From Micromonospora andamanensis (GTDB lineage: Bacteria > Actinomycetota > Actinomycetes > Mycobacteriales > Micromonosporaceae), in NCBI RefSeq assembly GCF_016863495.1, contig NZ_BOOZ01000005.1, forward strand, positions 100,507 through 164,506: 64,000 nucleotides of DNA. The letters are read 5' to 3'. A program made the position numbers and the translations under genes. Shown here piece by piece: positions 9,121 to 17,695 of the stretch. Every line of letters starts with the position of its first letter. The stretch's first letter is position 1. A model generated the notes under the pieces. The model saw only the letters and a program-made list of their open reading frames with translations, searched no databases and had not been told where the DNA came from.

Positions 9121-9762
9121 GTGAGCGAGCAGGAGACCAAGGCACGGCGGCGGCTGGCCGAGCAGCTGGCGGCTCAGAAGGCAGCCGAGGCGAAGCGCCG
9201 CCGGCAGGCCTGGGCCGGCGCGTTCGCCGGGATCGCCGTCGTGGCGGTGCTGATCACCGTGTTCGTGATCGTGGGCCAGCGTGGTGGTGACGATGCCCCC
9301 GAGCAGGCCGCCGGTACGCCGTCCGCCCCGACCGAGGCGACAAACCCTCCGGCGGCTGCCCCGCCCGCACCGCAGCTGCCGGAGGGCGCTGACCCCGCCC
9401 TGGGCAGCAAGCCGACAGTCACCGCCGGCGAGGGCAAGTTGACCAAGCTGACGGTGACCCCGCTGATCGAGGGCACCGGGCCGAAGGTCACGGCCGGCCA
9501 GTCGATCACCACCAACTACGTGGGCGTCTTCTACGAGAACGGCGAGGAGTTCGACTCCTCCTGGGAACGGGGACAGCCGGCCACCTTCCCGATCGGGGTC
9601 GGGCAGGTCATCCCAGGCTGGGACAAGGGCCTGGTCGGCGTGACCGTGGGCAGCCGGGTGCAGCTCGACATCCCGGCCGAGGACGCGTACGGCGAGGACG
9701 CTGGGGGCGGCCGTCCGGCGGGCCCGCTGCGCTTCGTGGTGGACGTGCTCGCCGCCGAGTGA
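9121..9762 (+). CDS. Membrane-anchored FKBP-type peptidyl-prolyl isomerase
   Basis: 213 residues from GTG 9121 (a longer frame starts at 9013 without a ribosome site). A basic helical N-terminus (1-33) precedes one TM helix (AGIAVVAVLITVFVIVG, ~35-52) and a Pro/Ala-rich linker (~57-85). The FKBP domain (~100-212) carries VGVFYENGEEFDSSW, GVGQVIPGWDKGLVGV and the closing LRFVVDVLAAE strand. It is therefore probably an extracytoplasmic folding catalyst on the outer face of the membrane. A strong hairpin at 9854-9885 ends the unit. Confidence 0.92.
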   Translation: MSEQETKARRRLAEQLAAQKAAEAKRRRQAWAGAFAGIAVVAVLITVFVIVGQRGGDDAPEQAAGTPSAPTEATNPPAAAPPAPQLPEGADPALGSKPTVTAGEGKLTKLTVTPLIEGTGPKVTAGQSITTNYVGVFYENGEEFDSSWERGQPATFPIGVGQVIPGWDKGLVGVTVGSRVQLDIPAEDAYGEDAGGGRPAGPLRFVVDVLAAE

Positions 9763-9853
9763 GCCCCGGGCGGGTCGCCCGACAGCAACGGAACATCGAT
9801 GCCGTTGACCACAGATGGCTTCCGGACGGTCACCGACCGGCAGTAGGTTCGGC

Positions 9854-9885
9854 AAGCGTCCCGGGCACCTTCGCCCGGGACGCTT
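9854..9885 (+). terminator. 13-bp perfect hairpin, terminator of the FKBP gene
   Basis: AAGCGTCCCGGGC pairs with GCCCGGGACGCTT around a six-base loop. It lies 91 bases after the FKBP stop and 24 bases before the next start. There is no T-tract. Confidence 0.65.
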
Positions 9886-9909
9886 ATCGAAGCCAACGCG
9901 GAGGTACAC

Positions 9910-10773
9910 GTGACGGCAGTGGACGCCGACGGGCGGACCGCCCGGTTGATGTGGACGCACTACGAACCGGTGCATGCCGTCACGTACTTCCACCCGCGCG
10001 CCCGCGCCGCCTACGGAGCGGCCGGGCTGCGCGGCTACTGGCGGGGTTACTTCGCCGGTCGGGCCGCTCCACTCGGGCCGACCGGGCCGGCTCCGGTGAT
10101 CGCCGCCTTCTACAACTTCGCGCCGCACATGGTGATCCGGGCCCTGCCGGAGGTGTGGCAGCTGGCCACGCCGGACCAGGCGCTGCGGGCCCGGCTGACC
10201 GGGGCGGTGCAGGCGCTCGCCGAGTTGACCTACGAGCTGCCCGAGCGGCACCTCGTCGAGGCCGCCGATCTACTGGAGGCTGCGACCGACGGGCTCGAGA
10301 CCGGCGGCCGGGTGCTCGGTGCGGCGAACGCGGCCCTGCCGCGGGGTGAGTATCCGCTGGCTCGGCTCTGGCAGGCCGCCACCACGCTGCGCGAACATCG
10401 CGGCGACGGGCACGTGGCGGCGCTTGTCGCCGCCGATCTCGACCCGGTGGAGACGCTGGCCTGGCGGGTCGCTGTCGACATGCCCCCGGCCAACCTGCTC
10501 GGCCGGGGGTGGTCGGAGCAGGAGTGGTCACAGGCGCGCGAGCGGCTCACCGTGCGTGGCTGGCTGGACGCCGACGGAAAGCCGACCGAGCGTGGACGAT
10601 CGGCTTTCCAGGCGATCGAGGACGCCACCGACCTCGCCGCCGCCCGCCCCTGGCTCACCCTCGGCCCCGACCGCGCGCACCGCCTACGCGACCTGCTCGA
10701 CCCCATCGCCCGCGCCGCCCACACGGTCATCCCGCCGGACAGCCCCATCGGCCTACCGCCCCTGGCGAGTTGA
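9910..10773 (+). CDS. SCO6745 family protein
   Basis: 287 residues, GTG start with GGAGG 5-6 bases upstream. The family N-terminus is clear: MWTHYEPVHAVTYFHP followed by GYWRGYFAGRAAPLG. The C-terminal ~100 residues look like a winged-helix segment (QARERLTVRGWLDADGKPTERG) as in MarR-type proteins. It is a widespread actinobacterial family without established function; ligand or DNA binding is possible but not shown. The stop codon lies inside the left arm of an inverted repeat (10769-10828). Confidence 0.78.
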   Translation: MTAVDADGRTARLMWTHYEPVHAVTYFHPRARAAYGAAGLRGYWRGYFAGRAAPLGPTGPAPVIAAFYNFAPHMVIRALPEVWQLATPDQALRARLTGAVQALAELTYELPERHLVEAADLLEAATDGLETGGRVLGAANAALPRGEYPLARLWQAATTLREHRGDGHVAALVAADLDPVETLAWRVAVDMPPANLLGRGWSEQEWSQARERLTVRGWLDADGKPTERGRSAFQAIEDATDLAAARPWLTLGPDRAHRLRDLLDPIARAAHTVIPPDSPIGLPPLAS

Positions 10774-10828
10774 CCAAGAGGTTCGGGTCAGACTTCTCCG
10801 GATCGCCGACGCGAACTTCTTGATCAAC
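10769..10828. repeat. Imperfect 17-bp inverted repeat overlapping a stop codon
   Basis: Arms 10769-10785 and 10812-10828 match at 15 of 17 positions (GTTGACCAAGAGGTTCG against GTTGATCAAGAAGTTCG) with a 26-base loop. The left arm contains the TGA of the SCO6745-family gene. It is probably a terminator-like member of the hairpin set seen at other gene ends here. Confidence 0.55.
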
Positions 10829-10861
10829 GTGGTCTCGGGTGGGAAGGATGGAGGTGTGACG

Positions 10862-11512
10862 GTGGATGGGGTGGTTTTCGACCTTGACGGGGTGATCGTC
10901 GACTCCGAGCCGGTGTGGGAGGAGGTTCGGCGCGCCTATGTGGCCGAACACGGGGGTGAGTGGCAGGACGACACCCAGCGTCGGCTGATGGGCATGAGCA
11001 CCGGCGAGTGGGCCCGGTACCTCAGCGACGAGTTGGGAGTGCGGCGTACCGCCGACCAGGTCGCCGCCGAGGTGGTCGAGGAGATGGCCCGCCGGTACGC
11101 GGCCCGGGTGCCGGTGATCGACGGTGCTGTCGACGTGGTCCGCCGGCTGGCCGCGCGGTGGCCCCTGGGGCTGGCCAGCTCCTCGCCGACCCGGCTGATC
11201 GCCGCGGCGCTGGCCGCCACCGACCTGACCGACGCGTTCCGCAGCACCCTGTCGACAGAGGAGACCGAGCGCGGCAAGCCGGCCCCGGACGTCTACCTGA
11301 GCGTCGCCCGGCGACTCGGCCTCGACCCGACGCGCTGCGTGGCGGTGGAGGACTCCTCCAACGGGATCCGTTCGGCGGCTGCCGCCGGGATGGCGGTGGT
11401 GGCGGTGCCGCACGGTGCGTACCCGTTGGATTCCGACGCTCGACGGCTGGCCGTGACGGTGCTGGACTCGATCGACGAGCTGACCCCGGAGGTCGTCGAC
11501 CGGCTGGGCTGA
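10862..11512 (+). CDS. HAD-IA family phosphatase/phosphomutase-like hydrolase
   Basis: About 216 residues. I place the start at GTG 10862 because GGAGG (10850-10854) is 7 bases upstream; GTG 10856 is possible. All four HAD motifs are present: DLDGVIVDS (nucleophile and acid Asp), ASSSP (Ser), the Lys in RGKPAPDVYL, and VEDSSNG. The cap after motif I and the GxxxxxxxP spacing fit the beta-phosphoglucomutase/phosphoglycolate phosphatase group. The substrate cannot be told from sequence. No operon partner; the next gene starts 42 bases on. Confidence 0.88.
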   Translation: MDGVVFDLDGVIVDSEPVWEEVRRAYVAEHGGEWQDDTQRRLMGMSTGEWARYLSDELGVRRTADQVAAEVVEEMARRYAARVPVIDGAVDVVRRLAARWPLGLASSSPTRLIAAALAATDLTDAFRSTLSTEETERGKPAPDVYLSVARRLGLDPTRCVAVEDSSNGIRSAAAAGMAVVAVPHGAYPLDSDARRLAVTVLDSIDELTPEVVDRLG

Positions 11513-11553
11513 ACCGGCACCGGGCGATCCCCGGCCCGCCTACGGTCGGTGGC

Positions 11554-12564
11554 ATGAAGGCGATGGTGTACGAGCGCACCGGTGACCCCTCGGTGCTCCA
11601 GCTGGTCGAACGTCCGGTGCCGGAACCCGGTCCGGGTGACGTGCTGGTGCGGGTCGCGGTCTCCGGGGTGAATCCGACGGACTGGAAGTCGCGTCGGCAG
11701 GGTCCGCTGCCGGCCGGCTGGCAGACGCCCGGCCAGGACGGCGCCGGGGTGGTCGAGGCGGTCGGCAAGGGCGTCGACCGGGAGCTGATCGGCGAACGGG
11801 TGTGGATCTGGGAGGCTGCCTGGCAGCGGCCCTGGGGCACCGCCGCCGAGTACACGGTGGTTCCGGTCCGCCAGGTGGTACGCCTCGGCGACGCGTCTTT
11901 CGAGTTGGGCGCCTGCCTGGGCATCCCGTTTCTGACGGCGCACCGGTGCCTGACCGCCGGTGAGTATCTGCCGGACAGCCTGCGCCCGGGTGCGCTGAGC
12001 GATCACACGGTGCTGGTGCAGGGCGGGGCGGGTGCCGTCGGCAACGCGGCGATCCAGCTTGCGGCCTGGGCCGACGCCTGTGTGATCGCCACGGTGAGCA
12101 GCGCCGAGAAGGCTCAACTGGCTGCGGCGGCCGGCGCCTCGGCGGTTGTCAACTATCGGGAGCAGGACGTCGTGGAGGAGGTCCGCAAGCTCGCACCCGA
12201 CGGGGTGCACGGCATCGTGGAGGTCTCCCCCGCCCGCAACGCGGCCACCGACGTACGGCTGCTGCGCCCGGGCGGGGTGGTCTGCGTGTACGCGAACGAC
12301 GGCGGCGACGAGGTGACGCTGCCGATCCGTCCGCTGATGGCGCCGAACGCCCGCTGGCAGTTCGTCCTTGTCTACACGATGCCGAAGGCGGCCAAGGCGC
12401 AGGCGGTGGTGGACGTCGCGGCGGCAGCCGCCCAGGGCGGGATCCGGGTGGGTGAGGAGGCTGGCCTGCCGTTGCACTCCTACCCGCTGTCGGCGACCGC
12501 TGCCGCGCATCAGGCGGTGGAGGACTCGGTGGTCGGCAAGGTGCTGCTCAGCGCCCGCGAGTAG
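11554..12564 (+). CDS. Zinc-less MDR-type quinone oxidoreductase (NADPH)
   Basis: 336 residues of the medium-chain dehydrogenase/reductase superfamily. The N-terminal GroES-like domain contains VSGVNPTDWKSR and GQDGAGVV, without the structural zinc Cys cluster of alcohol dehydrogenases. The Rossmann fold has the nucleotide loop VQGGAGAVGNAAIQLA. Homologues act as NADPH:quinone reductases or enoyl reductases. ATG 11554 follows GGTCGGTGGC, a weak ribosome site. A GC-rich 14-bp hairpin ends the unit. Confidence 0.88.
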   Translation: MKAMVYERTGDPSVLQLVERPVPEPGPGDVLVRVAVSGVNPTDWKSRRQGPLPAGWQTPGQDGAGVVEAVGKGVDRELIGERVWIWEAAWQRPWGTAAEYTVVPVRQVVRLGDASFELGACLGIPFLTAHRCLTAGEYLPDSLRPGALSDHTVLVQGGAGAVGNAAIQLAAWADACVIATVSSAEKAQLAAAAGASAVVNYREQDVVEEVRKLAPDGVHGIVEVSPARNAATDVRLLRPGGVVCVYANDGGDEVTLPIRPLMAPNARWQFVLVYTMPKAAKAQAVVDVAAAAAQGGIRVGEEAGLPLHSYPLSATAAAHQAVEDSVVGKVLLSARE

Positions 12565-12652
12565 GCGGTCTGACCTGGGATTTTTCGCCGTCCTCAGGAC
12601 AGAGGCGAACAAGTTTCGCAATACTGGCGTTGCGGGTCGCCCCGCAAGGAAC

Positions 12653-12689
12653 GGGCGGCCCCGGCGCGGTGCGAACGCCGGGGCCGCCC
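12653..12689. terminator. 14-bp perfect GC-rich hairpin between convergent genes
   Basis: GGGCGGCCCCGGCG (12653-12666) pairs with CGCCGGGGCCGCCC (12676-12689) around a nine-base loop. It sits between the oxidoreductase (+) and the acyl-CoA synthetase (-) and can serve both. Confidence 0.8.
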
Positions 12690-12747
12690 ACCGGAGAGAG
12701 GTCTGTTCAGGCCACCACTCCCAACGGCGATGATGCGCCGAAAAACG

Positions 12748-14397
12748 TTACGGCGTGGCCAGTTCCCGCACATTGAGGCCGCCGTCGGCGTACCGAGAGC
12801 GCACCACCTTCTTGTCGAACTTGCCGACGCTCGTCTTCGGCACCGCCTCGACGAACGCCCAGCGCTCCGGCAACTGCCAGCGCGCCACCGATCCGGCCAG
12901 GAACTCGCGCAACTCCTCAGGGGTCGCCGAGGCACCCTCCCGGAGCACCACGGTCGCCAGCGGTCGTTCGTCCCACCGCTGGTCCGGTACGCCCACCACG
13001 CAGGCCTCCAGCACCGCCGGGTGGGCCATCAACGCGTTCTCCAGCTCCACCGAGGAGATCCACTCCCCACCGGACTTGATCACGTCCTTGGCCCGGTCGG
13101 TGAGGGTGATGTAGCCGTCCGCCGACAGGGTGCCGACGTCACCGGTACGCAGCCAGCCGTCACGGAACTTCTCCGGGTCCGGCGCGTCGTCGCCGACGTA
13201 CCGCTCGGTGATCCACGGCCCACGGACCTCCAGCTCACCGACCGAGGTCCCGTCGGCGGGCAGCGGCTCCCCGGCCGGGCCCACGATCCGGGCCCGCACC
13301 CCCGCCGGCACCCGCCCCTGCGTGTACCGGTACCGCCACGCCTCGTCTCCGGTCGCGCCAGCCGGCGGGCGGGCGACCGAGCCCAGCGGCGACATCTCGG
13401 TCATCCCCCAGGCGTGGATCACGTCGACGCCGTGCCGCTCGTCGAACGCGTGCATAAGCGACGGCGGGCAGGCCGAACCACCGACGATCACCTCCTTGAG
13501 CGATGCGGTGTCGACGTCGTGGCTGTCCAGGTAGGACAGCAGATCGGTCCAGATGGTCGGCACCGCACCGGCCAGGGTCGGCCGCTCAGCGGCGATCATC
13601 TCGGCGATCGGCGCAGCCTGGAGGAAGCGGTCCGGCATCACAAGCGACGCGCCGGAGAGGAAGGCCGCGAACGGCAGTCCCCACGACATCGCGTGGAACA
13701 TCGGCACGATGGCCAACTCGCGGTCGGTCGGCCCGAGCCCGAACCCTTCCGGCATGCAGATCTGCAACGAGTGCAGGTAGATCGAGCGGTGCGAGTAGGC
13801 CACCCCCTTGGGGTTGCCGGTGGTGCCGGAGGTGTAGCAGAGGGCGGCGGCGTCGCGCTCGTCCACCTCGGGCCAGTCGTACACCTCCGGCCGCCCGGCC
13901 AGCAGCGCGTCCCAGTGGTGTACGGCGATCCGGTCGCCCGCCGCCGCCACCAGGGGAGCGGGATCGCCACCGCCGACCACCACCACGTGTCGCACGCTCG
14001 TCATGTCACCGAGCGACTTCGCCAGCAGCGGGATCAGCGTCGAGTCGACGAGCACCACCCGGTCCTCGGCGTGATTGGCGATGTAGGTGACCTGGTCGGG
14101 AAAGAGCCGGATGTTGAGCGTGTGCAGCACCGCACCCATGCTGGGCACGGCGAAGTACGCCACCAGATGCTCGGTGTTGTTCCACATGAAGGTGGCGACC
14201 CGCTCGTCGCCGGTCACCCCGCACTCCGCCCGCAGGGCGTGCGCGAGCCGGGCGGCGTCCCGTCCGACCTCCGCGTACGTGCTGCGGCGCGGCTCGCCGC
14301 CGGTCCACGTCACCACCTCGGCCGTGCCGTGCACGGTGGCGCCGTGTTCGAGGATCCGGGAGACCTGAAGAGGGGCGTCCATCATCGTGCTACGCAT
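12748..14397 (-). CDS. Fatty acyl-CoA synthetase (AMP-dependent, FadD/AlkK-like)
   Basis: 549 residues from the ATG at 14397 (MRSTMMDAPLQ); in-frame ATGs at residues 5 and 6 are alternatives and no ribosome site decides. The AMP-binding P-loop is YTSGTTGNPKG, followed by the A5 region HAWGMTEMSPLG, the A7 region WLRTGDVG, the A8 hinge DRAKDVIKSGGEWIS and the catalytic A10 lysine region KTSVGKFDKK. The long N-terminal LVAYFAVPSMGAVLHTLN stretch matches medium/long-chain fatty acid CoA ligases. It activates fatty acids for beta-oxidation or lipid synthesis. Divergent from the NUDIX gene across 55 bases. Confidence 0.9.
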   Translation of the reverse strand: MRSTMMDAPLQVSRILEHGATVHGTAEVVTWTGGEPRRSTYAEVGRDAARLAHALRAECGVTGDERVATFMWNNTEHLVAYFAVPSMGAVLHTLNIRLFPDQVTYIANHAEDRVVLVDSTLIPLLAKSLGDMTSVRHVVVVGGGDPAPLVAAAGDRIAVHHWDALLAGRPEVYDWPEVDERDAAALCYTSGTTGNPKGVAYSHRSIYLHSLQICMPEGFGLGPTDRELAIVPMFHAMSWGLPFAAFLSGASLVMPDRFLQAAPIAEMIAAERPTLAGAVPTIWTDLLSYLDSHDVDTASLKEVIVGGSACPPSLMHAFDERHGVDVIHAWGMTEMSPLGSVARPPAGATGDEAWRYRYTQGRVPAGVRARIVGPAGEPLPADGTSVGELEVRGPWITERYVGDDAPDPEKFRDGWLRTGDVGTLSADGYITLTDRAKDVIKSGGEWISSVELENALMAHPAVLEACVVGVPDQRWDERPLATVVLREGASATPEELREFLAGSVARWQLPERWAFVEAVPKTSVGKFDKKVVRSRYADGGLNVRELATP

Positions 14398-14452
14398 GGG
14401 TAACAAATTAGTGTCGCCGGTCACACGTTGGGAACCCCCGTAAGTTGTCCGG

Positions 14453-14944
14453 GTGAGCATCTCCTGGGCTGATTCGTACGTCGGGCAGTTGCGCGCCCTG
14501 GCCGGCGACCGGACGCTGATGTTCGTCGGCGCGCGAGCCGTGGTGCGCGACAACTCGGCCCGCATCCTGCTGATCCGCCGCTCCGACAACGGGCAGTGGG
14601 CGTTGCCCGCCGGTGCGATGGAGCTTGGCGAGTCGATCGCGGACTGCGCCGTACGGGAGGTACGCGAGGAGACCGGGCTGCGGGCGCTGCGGGTGAGTGC
14701 CTTCGCGCTCTACACCGGCCCGGACCGCACCCACACGAACATGTACGGCCACACCTATCAGATCTTCACCACCGCGTTCCGCGTGGAGGAGTGGGACGGC
14801 CGACTGGCCCGGGTCACCGACGAGACCATCGACGCGGGCTTCTTCCACCGCGAGGCGATGCCCCAACCCCTCTCGGCCAGCGTCCTGGAGACCCTTGCCG
14901 ACCTGGACGTCTTCGAACAAACCAACCGCCTGATCCTGAAATAG
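14453..14944 (+). CDS. NUDIX hydrolase
   Basis: 163 residues from GTG 14453. The Nudix box is complete: G-AMELG-E...REVREETGL, with the Glu residues that bind Mg2+. The N-terminal ~25 residues precede the fold (FVGARAVVRDN, RILLIRRSDNGQWALPAG). It hydrolyses a nucleoside diphosphate linked to another moiety; the substrate is not evident. No operon partners; a 22-bp inverted repeat follows 24 bases after the stop. Confidence 0.9.
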   Translation: MSISWADSYVGQLRALAGDRTLMFVGARAVVRDNSARILLIRRSDNGQWALPAGAMELGESIADCAVREVREETGLRALRVSAFALYTGPDRTHTNMYGHTYQIFTTAFRVEEWDGRLARVTDETIDAGFFHREAMPQPLSASVLETLADLDVFEQTNRLILK

Positions 14945-14967
14945 CGCCACCCCCGCCCGCCACCCCG

Positions 14968-15038
14968 GCGATCTTGCACTTTCTGTCGCGACATTCGCCT
15001 TATACATGGCAATTCGGCGACGGAAACTGCAAGATCGC
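14968..15038. repeat. 22-bp inverted repeat between convergent genes
   Basis: Arms 14968-14989 and 15017-15038 match at 20 of 22 positions (GCGATCTTGCACTTTCTGTC against its partner) with a 27-base, AT-richer loop. It lies between the NUDIX (+) and DJ-1 (-) genes and is a likely bidirectional terminator or dispersed repeat. GATCTTG is shared with the elements at 40000 and 41060. Confidence 0.65.
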
Positions 15039-15058
15039 GCGGGGGATCGGCGTACGGG

Positions 15059-15607
15059 TCAGTGCTTGCCCTCGGCGAACTCCTCGACGATCTTGGCGCA
15101 GAAGGCCGGCAGGTCGTCCGGCTTACGGCTGCTGACCAGTCCGTTGTCAGTCACGACCTGCTCGTCGACCCACTCCGCGCCAGCGTTGACCAGGTCGGTA
15201 CGCAGGCTCGGCCAACTGGTCAGCCGACGACCCCGCACCACATCGGCCTCGACGAGCGTCCACGGGCCGTGGCAGATCACCCCGACCGGCTTGCCGGCGT
15301 CGAAGAACGACCGCACGAACCGGACCGCGTCGGAATCGGTACGCAGGAAGTCCGGGTTGGCCACCCCGCCGGGCAGGACCAGCGCGTCGTACCGGGCGGG
15401 ATCCGCGTCGGCCACGCGCACATCCACCTCGTACGTGGTGGAGGGGTCCAGGTGTTCGAAGGACGTGATCTTCCCCGGCTTGATCGACACCAGCTCGGCG
15501 GTCGCGCCGGCCTGCTCGACGGCCTGACGCGGCTGGACGTACTCGACCTCCTCCACGCCGTCGGTGGCCAGGAAGGCGATCCGCTTACCCTGCAACGTCG
15601 CTGCCAT
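15059..15607 (-). CDS. DJ-1/PfpI family protein (YhbO-like)
   Basis: 182 residues; ATG at 15607 follows GGAGAGGAGAA, an excellent ribosome site. The nucleophile elbow VICHGPW holds the reactive Cys; the conserved acid is in LATDGVEEVE. LPGGVANPDFLR and SWPSLRTDLVNAGAEWVDE are typical of the PfpI/YhbO stress branch, reported as protease- or deglycase/glyoxalase-like. Divergent from the hldE-like gene across ~150 bases. A stress role is inferred from the family. Confidence 0.92.
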   Translation of the reverse strand: MAATLQGKRIAFLATDGVEEVEYVQPRQAVEQAGATAELVSIKPGKITSFEHLDPSTTYEVDVRVADADPARYDALVLPGGVANPDFLRTDSDAVRFVRSFFDAGKPVGVICHGPWTLVEADVVRGRRLTSWPSLRTDLVNAGAEWVDEQVVTDNGLVSSRKPDDLPAFCAKIVEEFAEGKH

Positions 15608-15754
15608 GGTGTTCTCCTCTCCGGGGGTTTCGTCCGTATCCGTTCCCGACACCGACGTCACGAAACGCGGCGCAGCGGTGGCCCACCGCACGTCGTCGTC
15701 GGCGGGTGCCCGGCCGGCAGGTTTGACCCCGCCGACCGGAGGGGAACCGCCGGC

Positions 15755-17695
15755 ATGGCACGAGCAGCAGCAGCGGAACAGCTCCGGCTCGCCGACGTCG
15801 TGCAGAGCTGGCTCGGGCGTCCGGTCCTGGTGATCGGCGACGCCATGCTCGACGAGTGGCGGTTCGCCGACTCCGACCGGTTGTGCCGGGAGGCCCCCGC
15901 CCCGGTCCTCACCCTGCGCCGCCGCATCACGGCGGCGGGCGGCGCCGCCAACACCGCCGTCAACATCGCCACGCTTGGCGGACGCTCCGTGCTCGTGGCT
16001 CCGGTCGGGGCCGACGCGGCCGGCGACGAGCTGCACGACTGCCTCGACCGGGCCGGTGTCTGGGACCGCACGGTCAGCCAGCCCGGGCGGCCCACCCCGG
16101 TCAAGCGGCGGATGCTCGCCGGCGACCAGATCCTGTTGCGGGAGGACTCCGGCGACCCGGACGACCCGCTCAGCGACGTGGGGGTGGACTGCCTGCTCAC
16201 CGCCCTGGACTGCGCGAGCGAGGAGTTGCGGGCCGCCAGCGGAGGCGAAGCCCCGGCGCTCGTGGTCTGCGACTACGGCCTGGGTGCCCTGCCCGCGCCG
16301 GTACGCGCCTGGCTGGTCGAGCACCGGGACCGGTACGCCACTGTCGCGCTCGACGCCCACGACCTCGCCGACTGGCGGGGCCTCGCTCCGACGGTGGTGA
16401 CCCCGAGCTTCGCGGAGGCCACCCGGCTGCTCGCCCGCGCGGGCCTGGCCGGGCCGACCACCGACCCGGCCGGTACCGCTAGCCCGGCCGGTACCGCTAG
16501 CCCGGCCGGTGCCGGGACCCGATCGGCCGGGGACGGTGCCTCGACGAGTGGCCGCGAGCTGCACCTGGCCCATCCCGAGGTCGACCCGACGGACGGGCCT
16601 TCCGAGCTGACCGTGGGAACGGCACCCGGTGCGGCGGGGATGCGGCGCACCGACGGGCCCACAGGTGAACCCACCCCGGGTGAGAGCCGGGTGGCGATGA
16701 CCCGCGACGGGCTCAGCGTGACCGGCACCGGGGTGACAGTGAACGCCGAGGTCGGTGCGGGCGTGGACCGGGCCGTCCTGGCCGAGTCCCGGCTCGCCGA
16801 ACTGCGCGCCCACACCGGCGCGGCAGTGGTCGCGGTGACCCTGGACACCGAGGGAGCGGTGGTCGGCGGCGTCGACGGCGAGCCCGCCCGCAGCCACAGC
16901 ACACCGGTGCCGGCCAGTCATGCCGTCGGTGCCGGTGACGCGTACCTGGCGGCGATGACACTGGCGCTGGCCGCCGACGCTCCGCTGTCCACCGCCGCCC
17001 AACTGGCCCAGCTCGCCGCGACCAGCACCGTCGCCGGCACCGGCACCTGCGTGTGCCGCCGCGAGGACCTGCTGGCCGCGCTGGGCCGACCGACACCCGA
17101 CGGCCGGCAGGTGCTTGTCGACACCGGGTACCTGACGGAGATCGTCGCCGAGCACCGGCGCGCCGGCCGCTCGGTCGTCTTCACGAACGGCTGCTTCGAC
17201 GTCCTGCACCGGGGACACGTGCGCTACCTGGAACAGGCGCGCGCCCTCGGCGACCTGCTGGTGGTGGCGGTCAACTCCGACGGCAGCGTACGCCGGTTGA
17301 AGGGTGCGGACCGGCCGGTGAACCCGATCGAGGACCGTGCCGCCCTGCTCGCCGCACTTGCCTGCGTCGACCACGTGGTGGTGTTCGAGGAGGATTCGCC
17401 GGCCGCCCTCATCGAAGCGGTCCGGCCGGACGTCTACGTCAAGGGCGGCGACTACCCGCCCGAACTGGTACCGGAAGCGCCGCTCGTGCAACGGCTGGGC
17501 GGCCAGGTCCGCACCCTGGGGTACGTGCCGGACCGGTCCACCTCGGCGATCATCGACCGGATCCGCGCGTACGGTCAGGAGGGCGTGACCGGCGCGGAGG
17601 CCGGGCCGACCACGCCCGCGTCCGGGGTGGAGACCACCGGCACCACCGCCACGACCGGTGCGGACGCGCCGCCGCTGACCGGCAAGGCGCAGTGA
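15755..17695 (+). CDS. hldE: Fused heptose-7-phosphate kinase / heptose-1-phosphate nucleotidyltransferase (HldE/RfaE-like) with a large insert
   Basis: 646 residues, ATG with GGAGGGG upstream. The N-terminal PfkB kinase shows GGAANTAVN (62-70) and the catalytic GAGDAYLA (392-399). The C-terminal nucleotidyltransferase starts near 452, with FTNGCFDVLHRGH (HxGH at 485-488), VNSDGSVRRLKG and YVKGGDY. HldE makes ADP-D-glycero-D-manno-heptose precursors; the base specificity is not readable here. Between kinase halves, about 233-340 is a low-complexity Gly/Pro/Thr/Ser insert with a PAGTAS tandem repeat; E. coli HldE (~477 aa) lacks it. GmhA, GmhB and HldD are not in the window. Its stop overlaps the GT2 start (GTGA). 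Confidence 0.9.
   Translation: MARAAAAEQLRLADVVQSWLGRPVLVIGDAMLDEWRFADSDRLCREAPAPVLTLRRRITAAGGAANTAVNIATLGGRSVLVAPVGADAAGDELHDCLDRAGVWDRTVSQPGRPTPVKRRMLAGDQILLREDSGDPDDPLSDVGVDCLLTALDCASEELRAASGGEAPALVVCDYGLGALPAPVRAWLVEHRDRYATVALDAHDLADWRGLAPTVVTPSFAEATRLLARAGLAGPTTDPAGTASPAGTASPAGAGTRSAGDGASTSGRELHLAHPEVDPTDGPSELTVGTAPGAAGMRRTDGPTGEPTPGESRVAMTRDGLSVTGTGVTVNAEVGAGVDRAVLAESRLAELRAHTGAAVVAVTLDTEGAVVGGVDGEPARSHSTPVPASHAVGAGDAYLAAMTLALAADAPLSTAAQLAQLAATSTVAGTGTCVCRREDLLAALGRPTPDGRQVLVDTGYLTEIVAEHRRAGRSVVFTNGCFDVLHRGHVRYLEQARALGDLLVVAVNSDGSVRRLKGADRPVNPIEDRAALLAALACVDHVVVFEEDSPAALIEAVRPDVYVKGGDYPPELVPEAPLVQRLGGQVRTLGYVPDRSTSAIIDRIRAYGQEGVTGAEAGPTTPASGVETTGTTATTGADAPPLTGKAQ
16465..16512 (+). repeat. 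18-bp tandem repeat encoding PAGTAS units
   Basis: CCCGGCCGGTACCGCTAG occurs twice perfectly (16465-16482, 16483-16500), then about two thirds of a third copy. It encodes (D/S)PAGTA repeats in the HldE insert. The period is a multiple of three, so copy-number change keeps the frame. Confidence 0.85.

Noticed and set aside
7582..10251. 889-codon open frame on the minus strand
   Set aside because: It is antisense to ku, the FKBP gene and part of the SCO6745-family gene, which have clear motifs and ribosome sites. Its composition (Gly/Arg/Leu/His-rich, repeated LLGG) is typical of a GC-rich shadow.
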